Below, piece after piece: positions 16,090-24,647 of a DNA stretch of 64,000 nt; the stretch's first letter is position 1, and every line of letters starts with the position of its first letter. The notes under the pieces are model-generated. The model ran no database searches. It was given only the letters and a program-made list of their open reading frames with translations, and was not told the DNA's origin. The DNA comes from Flavihumibacter fluminis. Lineage in GTDB: Bacteria; Bacteroidota; Bacteroidia; Chitinophagales; Chitinophagaceae. The translations under genes and the position numbers were made by a program. The DNA lies in contig NZ_JAKEVY010000001.1 of the NCBI RefSeq assembly GCF_021491375.1, forward strand, positions 496,001-560,000. The letters are read 5' to 3'.

Positions 16090-18528
16090 ATGAAAAAACT
16101 GCTTCTATTAGTATGCATGGTTGGTTTCCGATTCCTGGTGATTGCCCAGGAGGAAGCAACCTACAAGACCCCTCCAAAAGAGATCATGGACCTGGTTATG
16201 GCACGCCCAACACCCATGGTTAGTTTTAATGCAAAAGCCGACTATATGATTTTGATCCAGCGTGCCAGTATGCCCCCAGTGGAAGAACTTGCTCAGCCGG
16301 AATACAGGATCGCTGGTTTACGCATGAATCCGGCAAATTTTGGTGGAAGTCGCCAGACCTATTTTAATGGCCTTCAGATAAAAGAAGTAACTACAGGTCA
16401 AACAAAAACAATAACCGGATTACCTGCTGACCTGAGAGGAACTTCCATGCAATGGAGTCCTTCACAACAACGTTTCGCTTTTCTGCAGTATAATAATGGA
16501 GGAATTGATCTGTATACAGTTGATCTTATACAGGCCACTGCTCAGAAAGTTAATCAGCATCCACTGAACGATGTATTGGGTACCAGCTTTATCTGGCAGA
16601 ATGATTCCACCGTTATTTACAAAGCTGCTGTTAATGCCGGCAAAAAAGAACCTGCCAGGCCAGCTGCGCCATCCGGACCAGTAATACAGGAGTCTTTAGG
16701 AAAAGCTGCTGCATCCAGGACCTACCAGGACCTGATCAAATCGCCCTACGATGAAATGTTGTTCGAACATTTTGCGAAAGGGCAGTTGTACAGATTGCAG
16801 CTAGTATCCGGGAAAGAAGAGAAACTGGGCGAAGAAGCTATTTATCGCAGCTTTTCCATTTCTCCCAACAAGGAATTCCTCTTAACTGCAATCCTTGAAA
16901 AACCGTTTTCTTATCTTGTTCCCTGGAGTGGATTTCCCACTACTTATAAAGTCTCAAACCTGAAAGGAGAATTGGTAAAAACAATTGCCAGCAATCCGTC
17001 TTCAGAGGGAGCGCCGATTGGCTTTGATGATGTGGTATCCTATCCGCGTGGGATCAACTGGCGAGATGATCAGCCGGCAACCATCTATTATGTACAGGCT
17101 TTGGACAACGGTAAGGGAAGAGCCAAATCAGAATTCCGGGATGGAGTGTATTGCATCGACCTGATGAAAGAAAAAGAACCCAGGCTCTTCACCAAAACAA
17201 CCAAAAGATTCAGGGGGATTGAATGGGGGAACGACCAGGTAGCACTGCTTTACGAAGGCATGAATGCCGACCGCAGTTACCGGATCAATCTACTGAATCC
17301 TATGACTGGTAAACTGGACAGCCTGCAAGAGCGAAGCAGTAATGATCAGTATAACGACCTTGGGCAACCGATAACTACCCGGAATCAGTATGGCCGCAAC
17401 GTTATTCAGGTATTGAAGAACGGATCTATCCTGCTGACTTCCAATGGCGCATCTGAAAAGGGAGATTTGCCCCTGCTGCGATCCATGAATCTCAAAACAA
17501 GAGTCCTTAAAGAACTCTGGAGATGCCAGGAAGGATACTTTGAATATGTGGTTCGGGTATTGGATGCAGAAAAAGGAGTATTCATTACGCGCAGGGAAAG
17601 TCCCACTGAAACACCCAACTACTATGTAAGAAATCTTACAAAAAAGATAGCTCCGCTTGCTCTGACACAATTCACCAATCCCTATGAACAGCTGGAAGGA
17701 ATCAGTAAAGAAAAGATCAAATATAAAAGAGCAGACGGCATTGATCTGACAGCAACCCTTTACCTTCCAAAAGGATATGACAAAACAAAGGATGGTCCGC
17801 TGCCACTATTGATTTGGGCGTATCCACGGGAATACAAATCTGCTGCGGATGCTGCCCAGGTAAGAGGTTCCCAATACACTTTCCCAACCATTTCCTATGG
17901 CAGCCCGATTTTCTGGGCAACACAGGGATACGCGGTAATGGACAATGCAGAAATGCCAATCGTTGGGGAAGGAAACAAAGAGCCCAATGATGCCTTTATA
18001 CCCCAGTTGTACCTGAATGCTCATGCTGCCATCCAGGCTGCCGCCAAAATGGGTGTGGGAGACAGTACACGGGTTGGTGTAGGCGGACATAGCTATGGCG
18101 CATTTATGACTGCCAATCTCCTGGCTCATACCAATCTCTTTAAAGCTGGTATTGCACGTAGTGGTGCGTATAACCGAACACTCACTCCGTTTGGATTCCA
18201 GGCTGAAGAGCGTACGTACTGGCAGGCTCCGGAAGTCTATTATAATATGAGCCCTTTCAGTTTTGCAAATAAGATTAAAACACCGATCCTTTTGATTCAT
18301 GGTGAGATGGATAATAACCCAGGTACTTTCCCCATTCAGAGCGAACGACTCTACAATGCGATCAAGGGACATGGCGGTGTAACGCGTTATATTTCGCTGC
18401 CTTATGAAAGTCATGGCTACGCAGGCAAAGAAAATATCCTGCACATGCTGTGGGAACAACACCAGTGGCTTGAAAAATTCGTAAAACAGGCCAAGTCCTC
18501 AACCGGAGACGGAAAGAAAGCATTCTAA
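16090..18528 (+). CDS. Secreted S9 family (prolyl oligopeptidase-like) serine peptidase
   Basis: 812 residues with an N-terminal signal peptide (MKKLLLLV...VIAQ, about 20 residues), so periplasmic or exported. A long beta-propeller-like region is followed by an alpha/beta-hydrolase domain from about residue 570. The nucleophile is Ser668 in GVGGHSYGAFM; the likely partners are Asp741 in HGEMDNNPG and His775 in YESHGY, in the spacing expected for S9. The stretch LLIWAYPREYKSADAA-like resembles glutamyl-endopeptidase (S9D) members, so cleavage specificity may be glutamyl, not prolyl. It is a single gene with its own strong terminator. Confidence 0.9.
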   Translation: MKKLLLLVCMVGFRFLVIAQEEATYKTPPKEIMDLVMARPTPMVSFNAKADYMILIQRASMPPVEELAQPEYRIAGLRMNPANFGGSRQTYFNGLQIKEVTTGQTKTITGLPADLRGTSMQWSPSQQRFAFLQYNNGGIDLYTVDLIQATAQKVNQHPLNDVLGTSFIWQNDSTVIYKAAVNAGKKEPARPAAPSGPVIQESLGKAAASRTYQDLIKSPYDEMLFEHFAKGQLYRLQLVSGKEEKLGEEAIYRSFSISPNKEFLLTAILEKPFSYLVPWSGFPTTYKVSNLKGELVKTIASNPSSEGAPIGFDDVVSYPRGINWRDDQPATIYYVQALDNGKGRAKSEFRDGVYCIDLMKEKEPRLFTKTTKRFRGIEWGNDQVALLYEGMNADRSYRINLLNPMTGKLDSLQERSSNDQYNDLGQPITTRNQYGRNVIQVLKNGSILLTSNGASEKGDLPLLRSMNLKTRVLKELWRCQEGYFEYVVRVLDAEKGVFITRRESPTETPNYYVRNLTKKIAPLALTQFTNPYEQLEGISKEKIKYKRADGIDLTATLYLPKGYDKTKDGPLPLLIWAYPREYKSAADAAQVRGSQYTFPTISYGSPIFWATQGYAVMDNAEMPIVGEGNKEPNDAFIPQLYLNAHAAIQAAAKMGVGDSTRVGVGGHSYGAFMTANLLAHTNLFKAGIARSGAYNRTLTPFGFQAEERTYWQAPEVYYNMSPFSFANKIKTPILLIHGEMDNNPGTFPIQSERLYNAIKGHGGVTRYISLPYESHGYAGKENILHMLWEQHQWLEKFVKQAKSSTGDGKKAF

Positions 18529-18540
18529 ACCCGATACCAG

Positions 18541-18578
18541 ACGCTTTCGCCGGAGGCCCCGGCGAAAGCGTTATTTTT
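18541..18578 (+). terminator. Intrinsic terminator after the S9 peptidase
   Basis: ACGCTTTCGCCGG, loop AGGCC, CCGGCGAAAGCGT: a perfect 13-bp stem followed by TATTTTT. It is one of the strongest hairpins in the window. Its T tract overlaps a TATTTTTG promoter-like box for the next gene. Confidence 0.93.
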
Positions 18579-18579
18579 G
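18572..18579 (+). promoter_or_regulatory. Putative -7 box of the sua5 gene
   Basis: TATTTTTG, a perfect TAnnTTTG, 4 nt before the ATG at 18584 and inside the upstream terminator's T tract. No TTTG -33 element is present at the right distance because that position is the hairpin. It could be a genuine very-short-leader promoter or merely a T-tract coincidence. Confidence 0.45.
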
Positions 18580-18583
18580 CACC

Positions 18584-19585
18584 ATGAGCAATTCCATTGG
18601 TTCGGATATACAGAGGGCCGCCGAATGTCTGCGAGCAGGCGATTTGGTAGCAATCCCCACGGAAACCGTTTACGGATTAGCAGGCAACGGGCTATCGGAA
18701 GAAGCTGTTCTGAAAATCTACCAGGTAAAAAACAGGCCGCAGTTCAATCCCCTGATCCTGCATTTCGCCAACTATCAGCAACTTACAAAACTGAATCTGG
18801 AACTGCCCCCAAAGGCCCAGGCATTGGCTGCCAGGTTTAGTCCCGGTCCGCTTACCTATGTGATACCGGCTTCTTCACAGATACCAGCCATCGTAACGGC
18901 AGGTACTCCCGCAGTTGCCATCCGTTTTCCCAACCACCCGCTTACCCTGGAACTGCTTCAGCAACTTGAATTCCCGCTGGCTGCTCCCAGCGCCAATCCC
19001 TCAGGGTATGTAAGTCCCACTACGGCAGCTCATGTTGCCACTCAGTTGGGTGATAAAGTTTCCTATATACTCGATGGTGGCGATTGCCAGGTTGGGCTGG
19101 AATCCACCATAGTATCCTTCCTGGAAGAGCAACCACGACTATTGCGGTACGGTGGGATTTCATTGGAAGCAATTGAAGCAGTTATCGGACCAGTTTCCCT
19201 GCCACCGGAAGGATATGTTGATAATCCGGTTGCCCCGGGTATGCTGGCAAGACATTATGCAACCCGGCACCCGCTGAAGTTTGGTAAGATTGCCGACCTC
19301 ACAGTGGAAGCTTTAAAAAATTATGCGCCTCACCAGATTGCTACGATTAGTTTTCAGAAGGAAGTACCCGGGATACCCGATACTAACCAGTTTATATTAT
19401 CACCCAACGGCGACTTACCAGAGGCCGCCAGGAGATTATTCAGTGCATTACGGCTGGCCGACAGTATGAATATTGCTGTTATAGTTGCAGAACGGTTTCC
19501 GGATGAAGGCCTTGGACGTGCCATCAATGATCGCCTGCAAAGGGCTGCAACGCCTCTGAAAACAACTGATTTAACACCAGGTTAA
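18584..19585 (+). CDS. Sua5 / TsaC-type L-threonylcarbamoyladenylate synthase
   Basis: 333 residues. The N-terminal YrdC domain (about 8-200) has GDLVAIPTETVYGLAGNG and the KIYQVKNRPQFNPL substrate-binding motif, then AAPSANPSGYVSPT. The C-terminal Sua5 domain (about 235-330) makes it the long, Sua5-type enzyme. It makes threonylcarbamoyl-AMP for t6A37 of ANN-decoding tRNAs. A second, degenerate YrdC-like gene is at 46872-47294. Confidence 0.94.
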   Translation: MSNSIGSDIQRAAECLRAGDLVAIPTETVYGLAGNGLSEEAVLKIYQVKNRPQFNPLILHFANYQQLTKLNLELPPKAQALAARFSPGPLTYVIPASSQIPAIVTAGTPAVAIRFPNHPLTLELLQQLEFPLAAPSANPSGYVSPTTAAHVATQLGDKVSYILDGGDCQVGLESTIVSFLEEQPRLLRYGGISLEAIEAVIGPVSLPPEGYVDNPVAPGMLARHYATRHPLKFGKIADLTVEALKNYAPHQIATISFQKEVPGIPDTNQFILSPNGDLPEAARRLFSALRLADSMNIAVIVAERFPDEGLGRAINDRLQRAATPLKTTDLTPG

Positions 19586-19609
19586 ACCCTGAACGGAACC
19601 CATAGTCTA

Positions 19610-20056
19610 ATGGATATGAACCGAATTCTACTGGCATTTGCCCTGCTGACACTAAGCATTTCCGGATTTGCACAAAAGAAAAAAAGCAATTCCGGGAAAA
19701 CAACTGCCCCATTGGTGGATAGTATTGCCTTTCATTTATATACTGACAGTCTGAAAAAGGGTGTTCATAATTATATTAATGTAGACGGATTGGTCGCTGG
19801 TAAAAGCTGGTATCCACTGAGTTCCGAGGATATCCAATTTGAATCAGACGAAGGTCAATTTGAAGGCAATAGCCTGGTATTGCCTCTTGATTTTAGCAAG
19901 GAAAAAGTTACGATAACGGCAACCTATAAGCGCAATCCAAAATTGCGAAAAGAAATCACGATTTATATAAAAAAACTAGAGGAGGGTCCCCTGAAATCAA
20001 AGGAAGAAATCATGGAGGAAATCCGCAGGGGAGGAAAAAAGAAAAGAGGCCGGTAG
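19610..20056 (+). CDS. Small secreted hypothetical protein
   Basis: 148 residues; Met3 (at 19616) is an equally good start. A signal peptide ending SISGFAQ is followed by a Lys/Ser-rich stretch and one globular domain with SIAFHLYTDSLKKGVHNYINVDG and alternating hydrophobic strands. The C-terminus is very basic (RRGGKKKRGR). I do not recognise the family. It is 25 nt after sua5; its final codons form the left arm of the terminator. Confidence 0.75.
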   Translation: MDMNRILLAFALLTLSISGFAQKKKSNSGKTTAPLVDSIAFHLYTDSLKKGVHNYINVDGLVAGKSWYPLSSEDIQFESDEGQFEGNSLVLPLDFSKEKVTITATYKRNPKLRKEITIYIKKLEEGPLKSKEEIMEEIRRGGKKKRGR

Positions 20057-20068
20057 GGCCTCTTTTTT
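20042..20068. terminator. Bidirectional terminator between convergent genes
   Basis: AAAAGAGGCC, loop GGTAG, GGCCTCTTTT, then TT: a 10-bp stem usable in both directions because the outer pairs are A-T. It overlaps the last codons of the upstream plus-strand gene and ends just before the talC stop. It is one of few hairpins found between converging genes in this window. Confidence 0.85.
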
Positions 20069-20069
20069 A

Positions 20070-20720
20070 TTACATTTTCTTGGCATCTTCCAGAAATTTC
20101 GCCAGGCCGATATCCGTAAGCGGATGTTTCAACAGCCCCAGGATGGAATCCAGCGGACAGGTACAAACATCGGCACCCAGTTCAGCACATTTGATAATAT
20201 GATTGGCGTTGCGGATAGAAGCTGCCAGGATTTCTGTCTTGAAGCCCTGGATACTGTAAATATTCGCGATCTGGCCGATGAGTTCAGAACCTTCCCAACC
20301 GCTGTCGTCAATACGTCCGATAAAAGGAGATACATAGGTTGCACCGGCTTTGGCAGCGAGAATCGCCTGTCCGGCTGAAAACACCAGTGTACAGTTGGTT
20401 TTAATCCCATTATCCGTAAACCACTTGATTGCTTTGATACCATCCTTGATCATAGGCACTTTCACAACGATGTTTGGATGGATGGCGGCCAGTTTCTTGC
20501 CTTCTTCCACCATGGATGCATAGTCAGTAGACAATACTTCTGCACTGATATCACCGTCTACCAGTTCGCAGATATCCTTATAATGCTGGATTATATTATC
20601 CTCTCCTTTAATACCTTCTTTGGCCATCAGGGAGGGATTGGTAGTTACACCGTCCAAAATTCCCAATTCATTGGCTTCTTTGATCTGGGCCAGGTTGGCC
20701 GTATCAATAAAAAATTTCAT
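20070..20720 (-). CDS. TalC-type transaldolase / fructose-6-phosphate aldolase-like
   Basis: 216 residues, the short single-domain transaldolase subfamily. [17 protein letters not shown] and [13 protein letters not shown] are diagnostic, and the Schiff-base lysine is Lys87 in [12 protein letters not shown]. It transfers dihydroxyacetone units in the pentose phosphate pathway; sequence alone does not separate transaldolase from F6P aldolase activity. A TATCTTCG box, one mismatch from the -7 consensus, is just upstream within a repeat-rich spacer. Confidence 0.93.
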   Translation of the reverse strand: MKFFIDTANLAQIKEANELGILDGVTTNPSLMAKEGIKGEDNIIQHYKDICELVDGDISAEVLSTDYASMVEEGKKLAAIHPNIVVKVPMIKDGIKAIKWFTDNGIKTNCTLVFSAGQAILAAKAGATYVSPFIGRIDDSGWEGSELIGQIANIYSIQGFKTEILAASIRNANHIIKCAELGADVCTCPLDSILGLLKHPLTDIGLAKFLEDAKKM

Positions 20721-20746
20721 TTAGTCGATTTTGGTTTTACACCAGC

Positions 20747-20870
20747 GAAGATAAGGAAGAATGGAAGAGGAAACAACGGAGACAGGAGACAAGGGAGGCA
20801 TGGAAGATGGACAATGGAAGGGAAGACGGATGAATGGAAAATGGAGGAAAGGAAGAAAGGGGGAACGGAA
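20747..20870. repeat. Purine-rich GGAAGA/GGAGACA imperfect tandem repeat
   Basis: About 120 nt between talC and the SRP RNA made of 7-9-nt units such as GGAAGAAT, GGAGACA, GGAGACAA, GGAAGAT, GGACAAT, GGAAGAAA. All purines lie on the plus strand except for scattered C/T. No convincing gene is in it; a 66-codon open frame on the other strand is a by-product of the repeats. It is related to the arrays at 23805-23896 and 51233-51272. Confidence 0.85.
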
Positions 20871-20888
20871 GTTCAGGGCATAAAAAAT

Positions 20889-20985
20889 GGCAGGCTTATC
20901 ATATCGCGCCGCTACGACCACCTACCCTTGCTGCCTTCCGGCCCTGGGGGAGTTCAGTAGGAGCTGGCCGTATGAGACCTGCCGG
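20889..20985 (-). ncRNA. ffs: Signal recognition particle RNA (small bacterial type)
   Basis: The minus strand carries the invariant SRP apical domain GGGCCGGAAGGCAGCAAGGG near the centre. Its 5' end GGCAGGTCTCATA pairs with the 3' end TATGATAAGCCTGCC, giving one long hairpin of about 95 nt, the size of 4.5S RNA. The closing stem is followed by ATTTTTT, so it also serves as terminator. The RNA binds Ffh and is essential for membrane protein targeting. The exact ends are estimated from the base pairing. Confidence 0.93.
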
Positions 20986-20987
20986 TG

Positions 20988-20995
20988 CAAAAGTA
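20988..20995 (-). promoter_or_regulatory. ffs -7 promoter box
   Basis: TACTTTTG on the minus strand, a perfect TAnnTTTG, ends 4-5 nt before the predicted 5' end of the SRP RNA. This is the expected distance for a transcription start and supports the RNA boundaries. No exact TTTG -33 element is seen. Confidence 0.75.
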
Positions 20996-21034
20996 GCCAT
21001 TATAGAGTAAACTGTAAAATCTAATTCGCAGTTG

Positions 21035-22318
21035 TTATTGATTACGGCCGCCTAGTGAGTTAATGCGACCAATTGCAACCAGTTCATCAGAACGGCCCCC
21101 CAGGCTTCTGTAATAAACCAGTACGGTATAACTGTTTTCGGTTTCCCAAAAATTACCCTCTGTTTTATCCGTAACAAAAACCTCCCGCCCTCCAGTTGTT
21201 TCTTTTAGCGCATAACCATAATCGTAGTATCCCTGCTTCAGCCAGATGGAAGTTTCATATACCCCTTTTTCCTTGTTGTATGTCATTTTCGCCTGCGGAT
21301 CCTTTCCATAATTCGTCAGCTCACCAAACAAATACAGGTCCTGCCGGAAGGGCATTCCCGCAGGTGGGAGAAAACTAAAATGTACAGATGCATAATCTCC
21401 CTGCCAGTAAGGATTCATTCCATCCAGCGTTTCATTAAAGAACATGCCGTTCCCATCCCGGTAATACACTACCCGTAGGCCCGACCGGTCAATATCCGGT
21501 TTTACAAACACGGTTGTTCCGGTCTTTTCATAAACGGCACTGTCTACCCGCTCAGATTGCAACCGAAAACTGCGCAAATCAAGCCATCTCCACTCCTTTC
21601 CTCCAGCGAAAACAGCATCCTGTTCCGTATTGTATTCCAACTGGCTCTGGCGGATAAATGTGGGTTTTAAGTCCCTCTTTGCATTGTCCCAACGGTTGTT
21701 CTGTAACAGAACTACCTGTACCTGTTGCATGGGATTCACCAGATTGAGCTGCCGCATATTCACTGTAAATACCAGTTTCTGGTGAGTAGTGAACACCTGG
21801 TTATTAAAGGGTTGTTGTACCTGCAAACCAACTGCAGCCTTCTCCTCTACTACCAGCACCCGACGGGTAAAGGCAAGCTGGGAAGGATCGCCATTCAGAA
21901 AAACCTTGAGCAGGTAGTTTCCTGAACGTGAAGGTGCCGAATTTCGGTCGGGGATCTGTGCCTGGTAATGGGTATAACGGGTAAGTGCAACCGAAGAACT
22001 CCGGTATGTAGTAATACGTTGCTGCGAAAATCCCTTGATATAATCCATGCTGTTCAGGTTCACCGGAGTCCAGTCTGCATTACAAAGCTGCCAGGCATAA
22101 GAAAATCCTTTGGTTCCTCCTTCCCTGTCATCAAAATGAAGTTCCAACTGATCAGCGGAACCCAGCCGGATTACCGGATACCCTAATGGATTACCCACCG
22201 GAAATAATTTCACCTGTTGAATATTCGTCTGATAAACCTGATCTGGTTCAATTTGCTGAGCCAGGGCCGCACAACCAATACAGGCAAACACCCAGCTAAA
22301 TAACAGTTTTCTATACAT
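21035..22318 (-). CDS. DUF5103 protein, type IX secretion plug-like
   Basis: 427 residues from the chosen start. I picked the ATG at 22318 because MYRKLLFSWVFACIGCAALAQQ is a clean signal peptide, while the upstream in-frame Met adds 12 residues without sense. The beta-rich body (HFDDREGGTKGFSYAWQLCNADW, then Y.A.IP.RNSAPSRSGNYLLKVFL, and a C-terminal carbohydrate-binding-like domain) matches DUF5103. Members of this family include the Plug protein that seals the SprA channel of the type IX secretion system. No other T9SS gene is in the window. Confidence 0.85.
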   Translation of the reverse strand: MYRKLLFSWVFACIGCAALAQQIEPDQVYQTNIQQVKLFPVGNPLGYPVIRLGSADQLELHFDDREGGTKGFSYAWQLCNADWTPVNLNSMDYIKGFSQQRITTYRSSSVALTRYTHYQAQIPDRNSAPSRSGNYLLKVFLNGDPSQLAFTRRVLVVEEKAAVGLQVQQPFNNQVFTTHQKLVFTVNMRQLNLVNPMQQVQVVLLQNNRWDNAKRDLKPTFIRQSQLEYNTEQDAVFAGGKEWRWLDLRSFRLQSERVDSAVYEKTGTTVFVKPDIDRSGLRVVYYRDGNGMFFNETLDGMNPYWQGDYASVHFSFLPPAGMPFRQDLYLFGELTNYGKDPQAKMTYNKEKGVYETSIWLKQGYYDYGYALKETTGGREVFVTDKTEGNFWETENSYTVLVYYRSLGGRSDELVAIGRINSLGGRNQ

Positions 22319-22392
22319 GAAATTTTTTCTTGGTGATTCTTTCACAGGGAGCAATCTACAAAACGCATCCGGTTAAAAATAGTTTTCTCACC

Positions 22393-22400
22393 TATATTTG
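22393..22400 (+). promoter_or_regulatory. -7 box before the FtsX-like permease
   Basis: TATATTTG, a perfect TAnnTTTG, 19 nt upstream of the TTG start chosen for the permease. It excludes an earlier ATG (22330) as start, since that would lie upstream of the probable transcript end. A -33 TTTG is not evident. Confidence 0.6.
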
Positions 22401-22419
22401 GCGACTAAAACCATGCCGA

Positions 22420-23652
22420 TTGAATATCGCCGGATTTATTGCACGCAAAGTTGCTTTCAACAATAACCAATCCTTTTCCCGGTTTATCATCCGGCTGGCG
22501 ATTGCGGCAACCACGATCAGCGTAGCTGCCATGATCCTGGCACTTGCATTTACCAATGGCTTTCAGTCGGCCATCAGTCAGAAAATCTTTAATTTCTGGG
22601 GACATATACGAGTACAACATTATGAACCTACCAAATCTGTGATTTCTGAGGAATACCCGATCGACCGGAATGATACGGTAGAACAGCTTCCAAAAACGCT
22701 TGCAGGGATTCGCGGTATCCAGGCCTACGCAACCAAAAACGCTATCTTAAAAACAGCAGAAAGCCTCGAAGGTGTACTGTTTAAAGGGATTGATCAGTTG
22801 TATGATTCCGTCCGTTTGCAAAGCTTCCTGAAAGAGGGGCGTTGGATGCAATTCCCCGATTCCGGTTACAGTAATGAAATCGTTTTAAGTGCATATACCG
22901 CCGGACAACTTAAACTTAAAACCAACGATCAGGTTCTGATTTATTTTATTCAGAGCGATGGGAGTCCGCCCAGGGCACGCAAACTAACGGTTTCGGGCAT
23001 CTACAAAACCGGCATTGAAGAGTACGACAAACTCATCGCAATGGGGGATCTCCGGCTAATACAGCGACTTAATAACTGGTTGCCGAACCAGGTGGGAGGA
23101 TATGAAGTATTCCTCGAAAAGCAGGATGACATGGACCTGATGAATGAGGCAATCTTCAGCAGATTACCCATGTTATGGAACAGCAAAACGATCTTTGAAA
23201 TCTACCCCAATATCTTTGACTGGCTCTCCCTGCAAGACCAGACCATCGGCATCACCCTGATCATTATGATCATCGTAGCAGTCCTAAATCTGATCACCTG
23301 CCTAATCATTCTGGTATTGGAACGCACGCGAATGGTGGGCATTCTCAAGGCGCTGGGGGCCAGTGATCGCACTATCCAGCATATTTTCCTGTACAATGGC
23401 GCCATTATTACCCTGATGGGTATTGGGTTTGGCAACCTGCTTGGTTTTACCCTTTTATGGCTTCAGAATAAATTCAAGTTCATCCGCCTGCCCGAAGACA
23501 TGTATTATATTGATAAAGCGGAAATTCTGGTTATTCCCTGGCAGATCATAGCGGTGAACCTGGGAACTTTTCTCATTTGTATCGCTGTTTTGACCATCCC
23601 AAGCCTGATTGTCAGAAAAATCCAGCCGGTGAAAGCGATTCAATGGAAGTGA
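22420..23652 (+). CDS. FtsX/LolE-type ABC transporter permease
   Basis: 410 residues from a TTG start (LNIAGFIARKVAF), chosen because family members start here with an N-terminal cytoplasmic segment, the promoter box sits between the earlier ATG and this point, and the out-of-frame ATG nearby is useless. One TM segment near residues 25-45, a large periplasmic MacB-like domain, then three TM segments at the C-terminus form the MacB/LolC architecture. It probably extrudes or releases lipoproteins or other envelope substrates with an ATPase encoded elsewhere. The stop codon TGA is the first three bases of a heptamer repeat array. Confidence 0.88.
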   Translation: MNIAGFIARKVAFNNNQSFSRFIIRLAIAATTISVAAMILALAFTNGFQSAISQKIFNFWGHIRVQHYEPTKSVISEEYPIDRNDTVEQLPKTLAGIRGIQAYATKNAILKTAESLEGVLFKGIDQLYDSVRLQSFLKEGRWMQFPDSGYSNEIVLSAYTAGQLKLKTNDQVLIYFIQSDGSPPRARKLTVSGIYKTGIEEYDKLIAMGDLRLIQRLNNWLPNQVGGYEVFLEKQDDMDLMNEAIFSRLPMLWNSKTIFEIYPNIFDWLSLQDQTIGITLIIMIIVAVLNLITCLIILVLERTRMVGILKALGASDRTIQHIFLYNGAIITLMGIGFGNLLGFTLLWLQNKFKFIRLPEDMYYIDKAEILVIPWQIIAVNLGTFLICIAVLTIPSLIVRKIQPVKAIQWK

Positions 23653-23776
23653 AAGGTGAAAGGTGAAAAGTGAAAGAAGGGTGAAACGTCAAACGTGAAA
23701 AGTGAAAGAAGGGTGAAACGTCAAACGTGAAAAGTGAGACGTCAGATGTCAGAAGTCAGACGTGAGAAGTGAAAAG
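23650..23776 (+). repeat. Heptamer tandem array starting at the permease stop codon
   Basis: Units read TGAAAGG TGAAAGG TGAAAAG, then TGAAACG, TCAAACG, TGAGACG, TCAGATG, TCAGAAG, TCAGACG: about 16 heptamers of consensus TSARAMG, two of them extended to 11 nt. The TGA of unit one is the stop codon of the upstream gene. A perfect 32-bp tandem duplication occupies 23669-23700 and 23701-23732. Confidence 0.9.
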
Positions 23777-23804
23777 ATGGAGGAATGGATGAAGCCTTCT
23801 CCAG

Positions 23805-23896
23805 CTTCCCGTCTCCCGCCCCCTTTATTTCCCGTCTCCTTTGTTTCCCGTCTCCTTTGTTTCCCCGCCTCCTTTGTCTCCTCTTCCCTGCCTCCC
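23805..23896. repeat. 16-bp tandem repeat downstream of the SpoU methyltransferase
   Basis: On the plus strand CCTTTGTTTCCCGTCT recurs about four times with small variations, ending 1 nt before the stop complement of the minus-strand methyltransferase gene. Read on that gene's coding strand it is GGAGACGGGAAACAAA, purine-rich like the array at 20747. With the heptamer array it fills the whole gap between the two convergent genes. Confidence 0.88.
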
Positions 23897-24631
23897 TTAC
23901 TCCACCATACCTGCCAATATAATGCCTGTTGCTACTGCAGCATTGAGAGATTCTGCGGCGCCTTTCCGGGGGATAGTTACGAAATGGCGTAATACTTCCC
24001 GTAGTTCAGGGCGAATGCCTTTGGATTCATTTCCGATTACCAGTGCGGCAGGCTGATGGATTTTGAGCTCCTTTAATGGGGTGCCATCCAGGGTAGCTGC
24101 AATAAAATCACGGTGTGCATGCGCTTTTACATAGGCAACCAGGTCTGTGTAAATGATTTCAACCCTCCCAATGCTTGCCATGGTACTCTGTACTACTTTT
24201 GGATTAAAGGCATCGGCAGCGTCCTCACTGCAAATGATCTGCTGTATGCCAAACCAGTCGGCAATCCGGATGATGGTACCCATATTTCCGGGGTCCTGGA
24301 TCCCATCCAGTACTAACTGCCAGCCGCCGGGTTCAACGGTGAGATCCGGCTTTTCAAAAACTGCCAGCACCTGGTTGGGGGTCTTCAGGAAGGAGATTTT
24401 TTCCAGTTCCGCTTCGGTAATCATCACTGCCCAATTGGCCGATTGCCATTCCGGATGAAGCTGCCACCAGCTTTCCAATCCGTATACCTGCCTGGGCCGC
24501 ATATGTGACAGTTCAAGCAGTTCTGCTACAGTTTTAGTTCCTTCTGCTACAAATACGCCCTCCTCATCTCTGAATTTTTTATGGCTCAAACTTTGGATAT
24601 ATTTGGCCTGATTTTTCGTCATCATTTGCAT
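23897..24631 (-). CDS. TrmH/SpoU family RNA 2'-O-methyltransferase
   Basis: 244 residues. An N-terminal RNA-binding substrate domain (FVAEGTKTVAELLE) is followed by the SPOUT knot domain with the three family motifs: DGIQDPGNMGTIIRIADWFG, VIGNESKGI and IPRKGAAESLNAAVATGI. It transfers methyl from SAM to a ribose 2'-OH in rRNA or tRNA; the target site is not predictable. Met1, Met3 and Met4 are possible starts. It is divergent from tamL with only 16 nt between start codons. Confidence 0.93.
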   Translation of the reverse strand: MQMMTKNQAKYIQSLSHKKFRDEEGVFVAEGTKTVAELLELSHMRPRQVYGLESWWQLHPEWQSANWAVMITEAELEKISFLKTPNQVLAVFEKPDLTVEPGGWQLVLDGIQDPGNMGTIIRIADWFGIQQIICSEDAADAFNPKVVQSTMASIGRVEIIYTDLVAYVKAHAHRDFIAATLDGTPLKELKIHQPAALVIGNESKGIRPELREVLRHFVTIPRKGAAESLNAAVATGIILAGMVE

Positions 24632-24647
24632 TATTTTTCAATCAACT

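Noticed and set aside
20721-20921. 66-residue open frame over the repeat and SRP RNA.
   Set aside because: Its sequence is a translation of low-complexity repeats and of the ffs hairpin; no start signal or homology.
23650-23896. Repeat cluster as a possible CRISPR array.
   Set aside because: Units are 7-16 bp and directly tandem, with no unique 30-bp spacers and no cas gene nearby.
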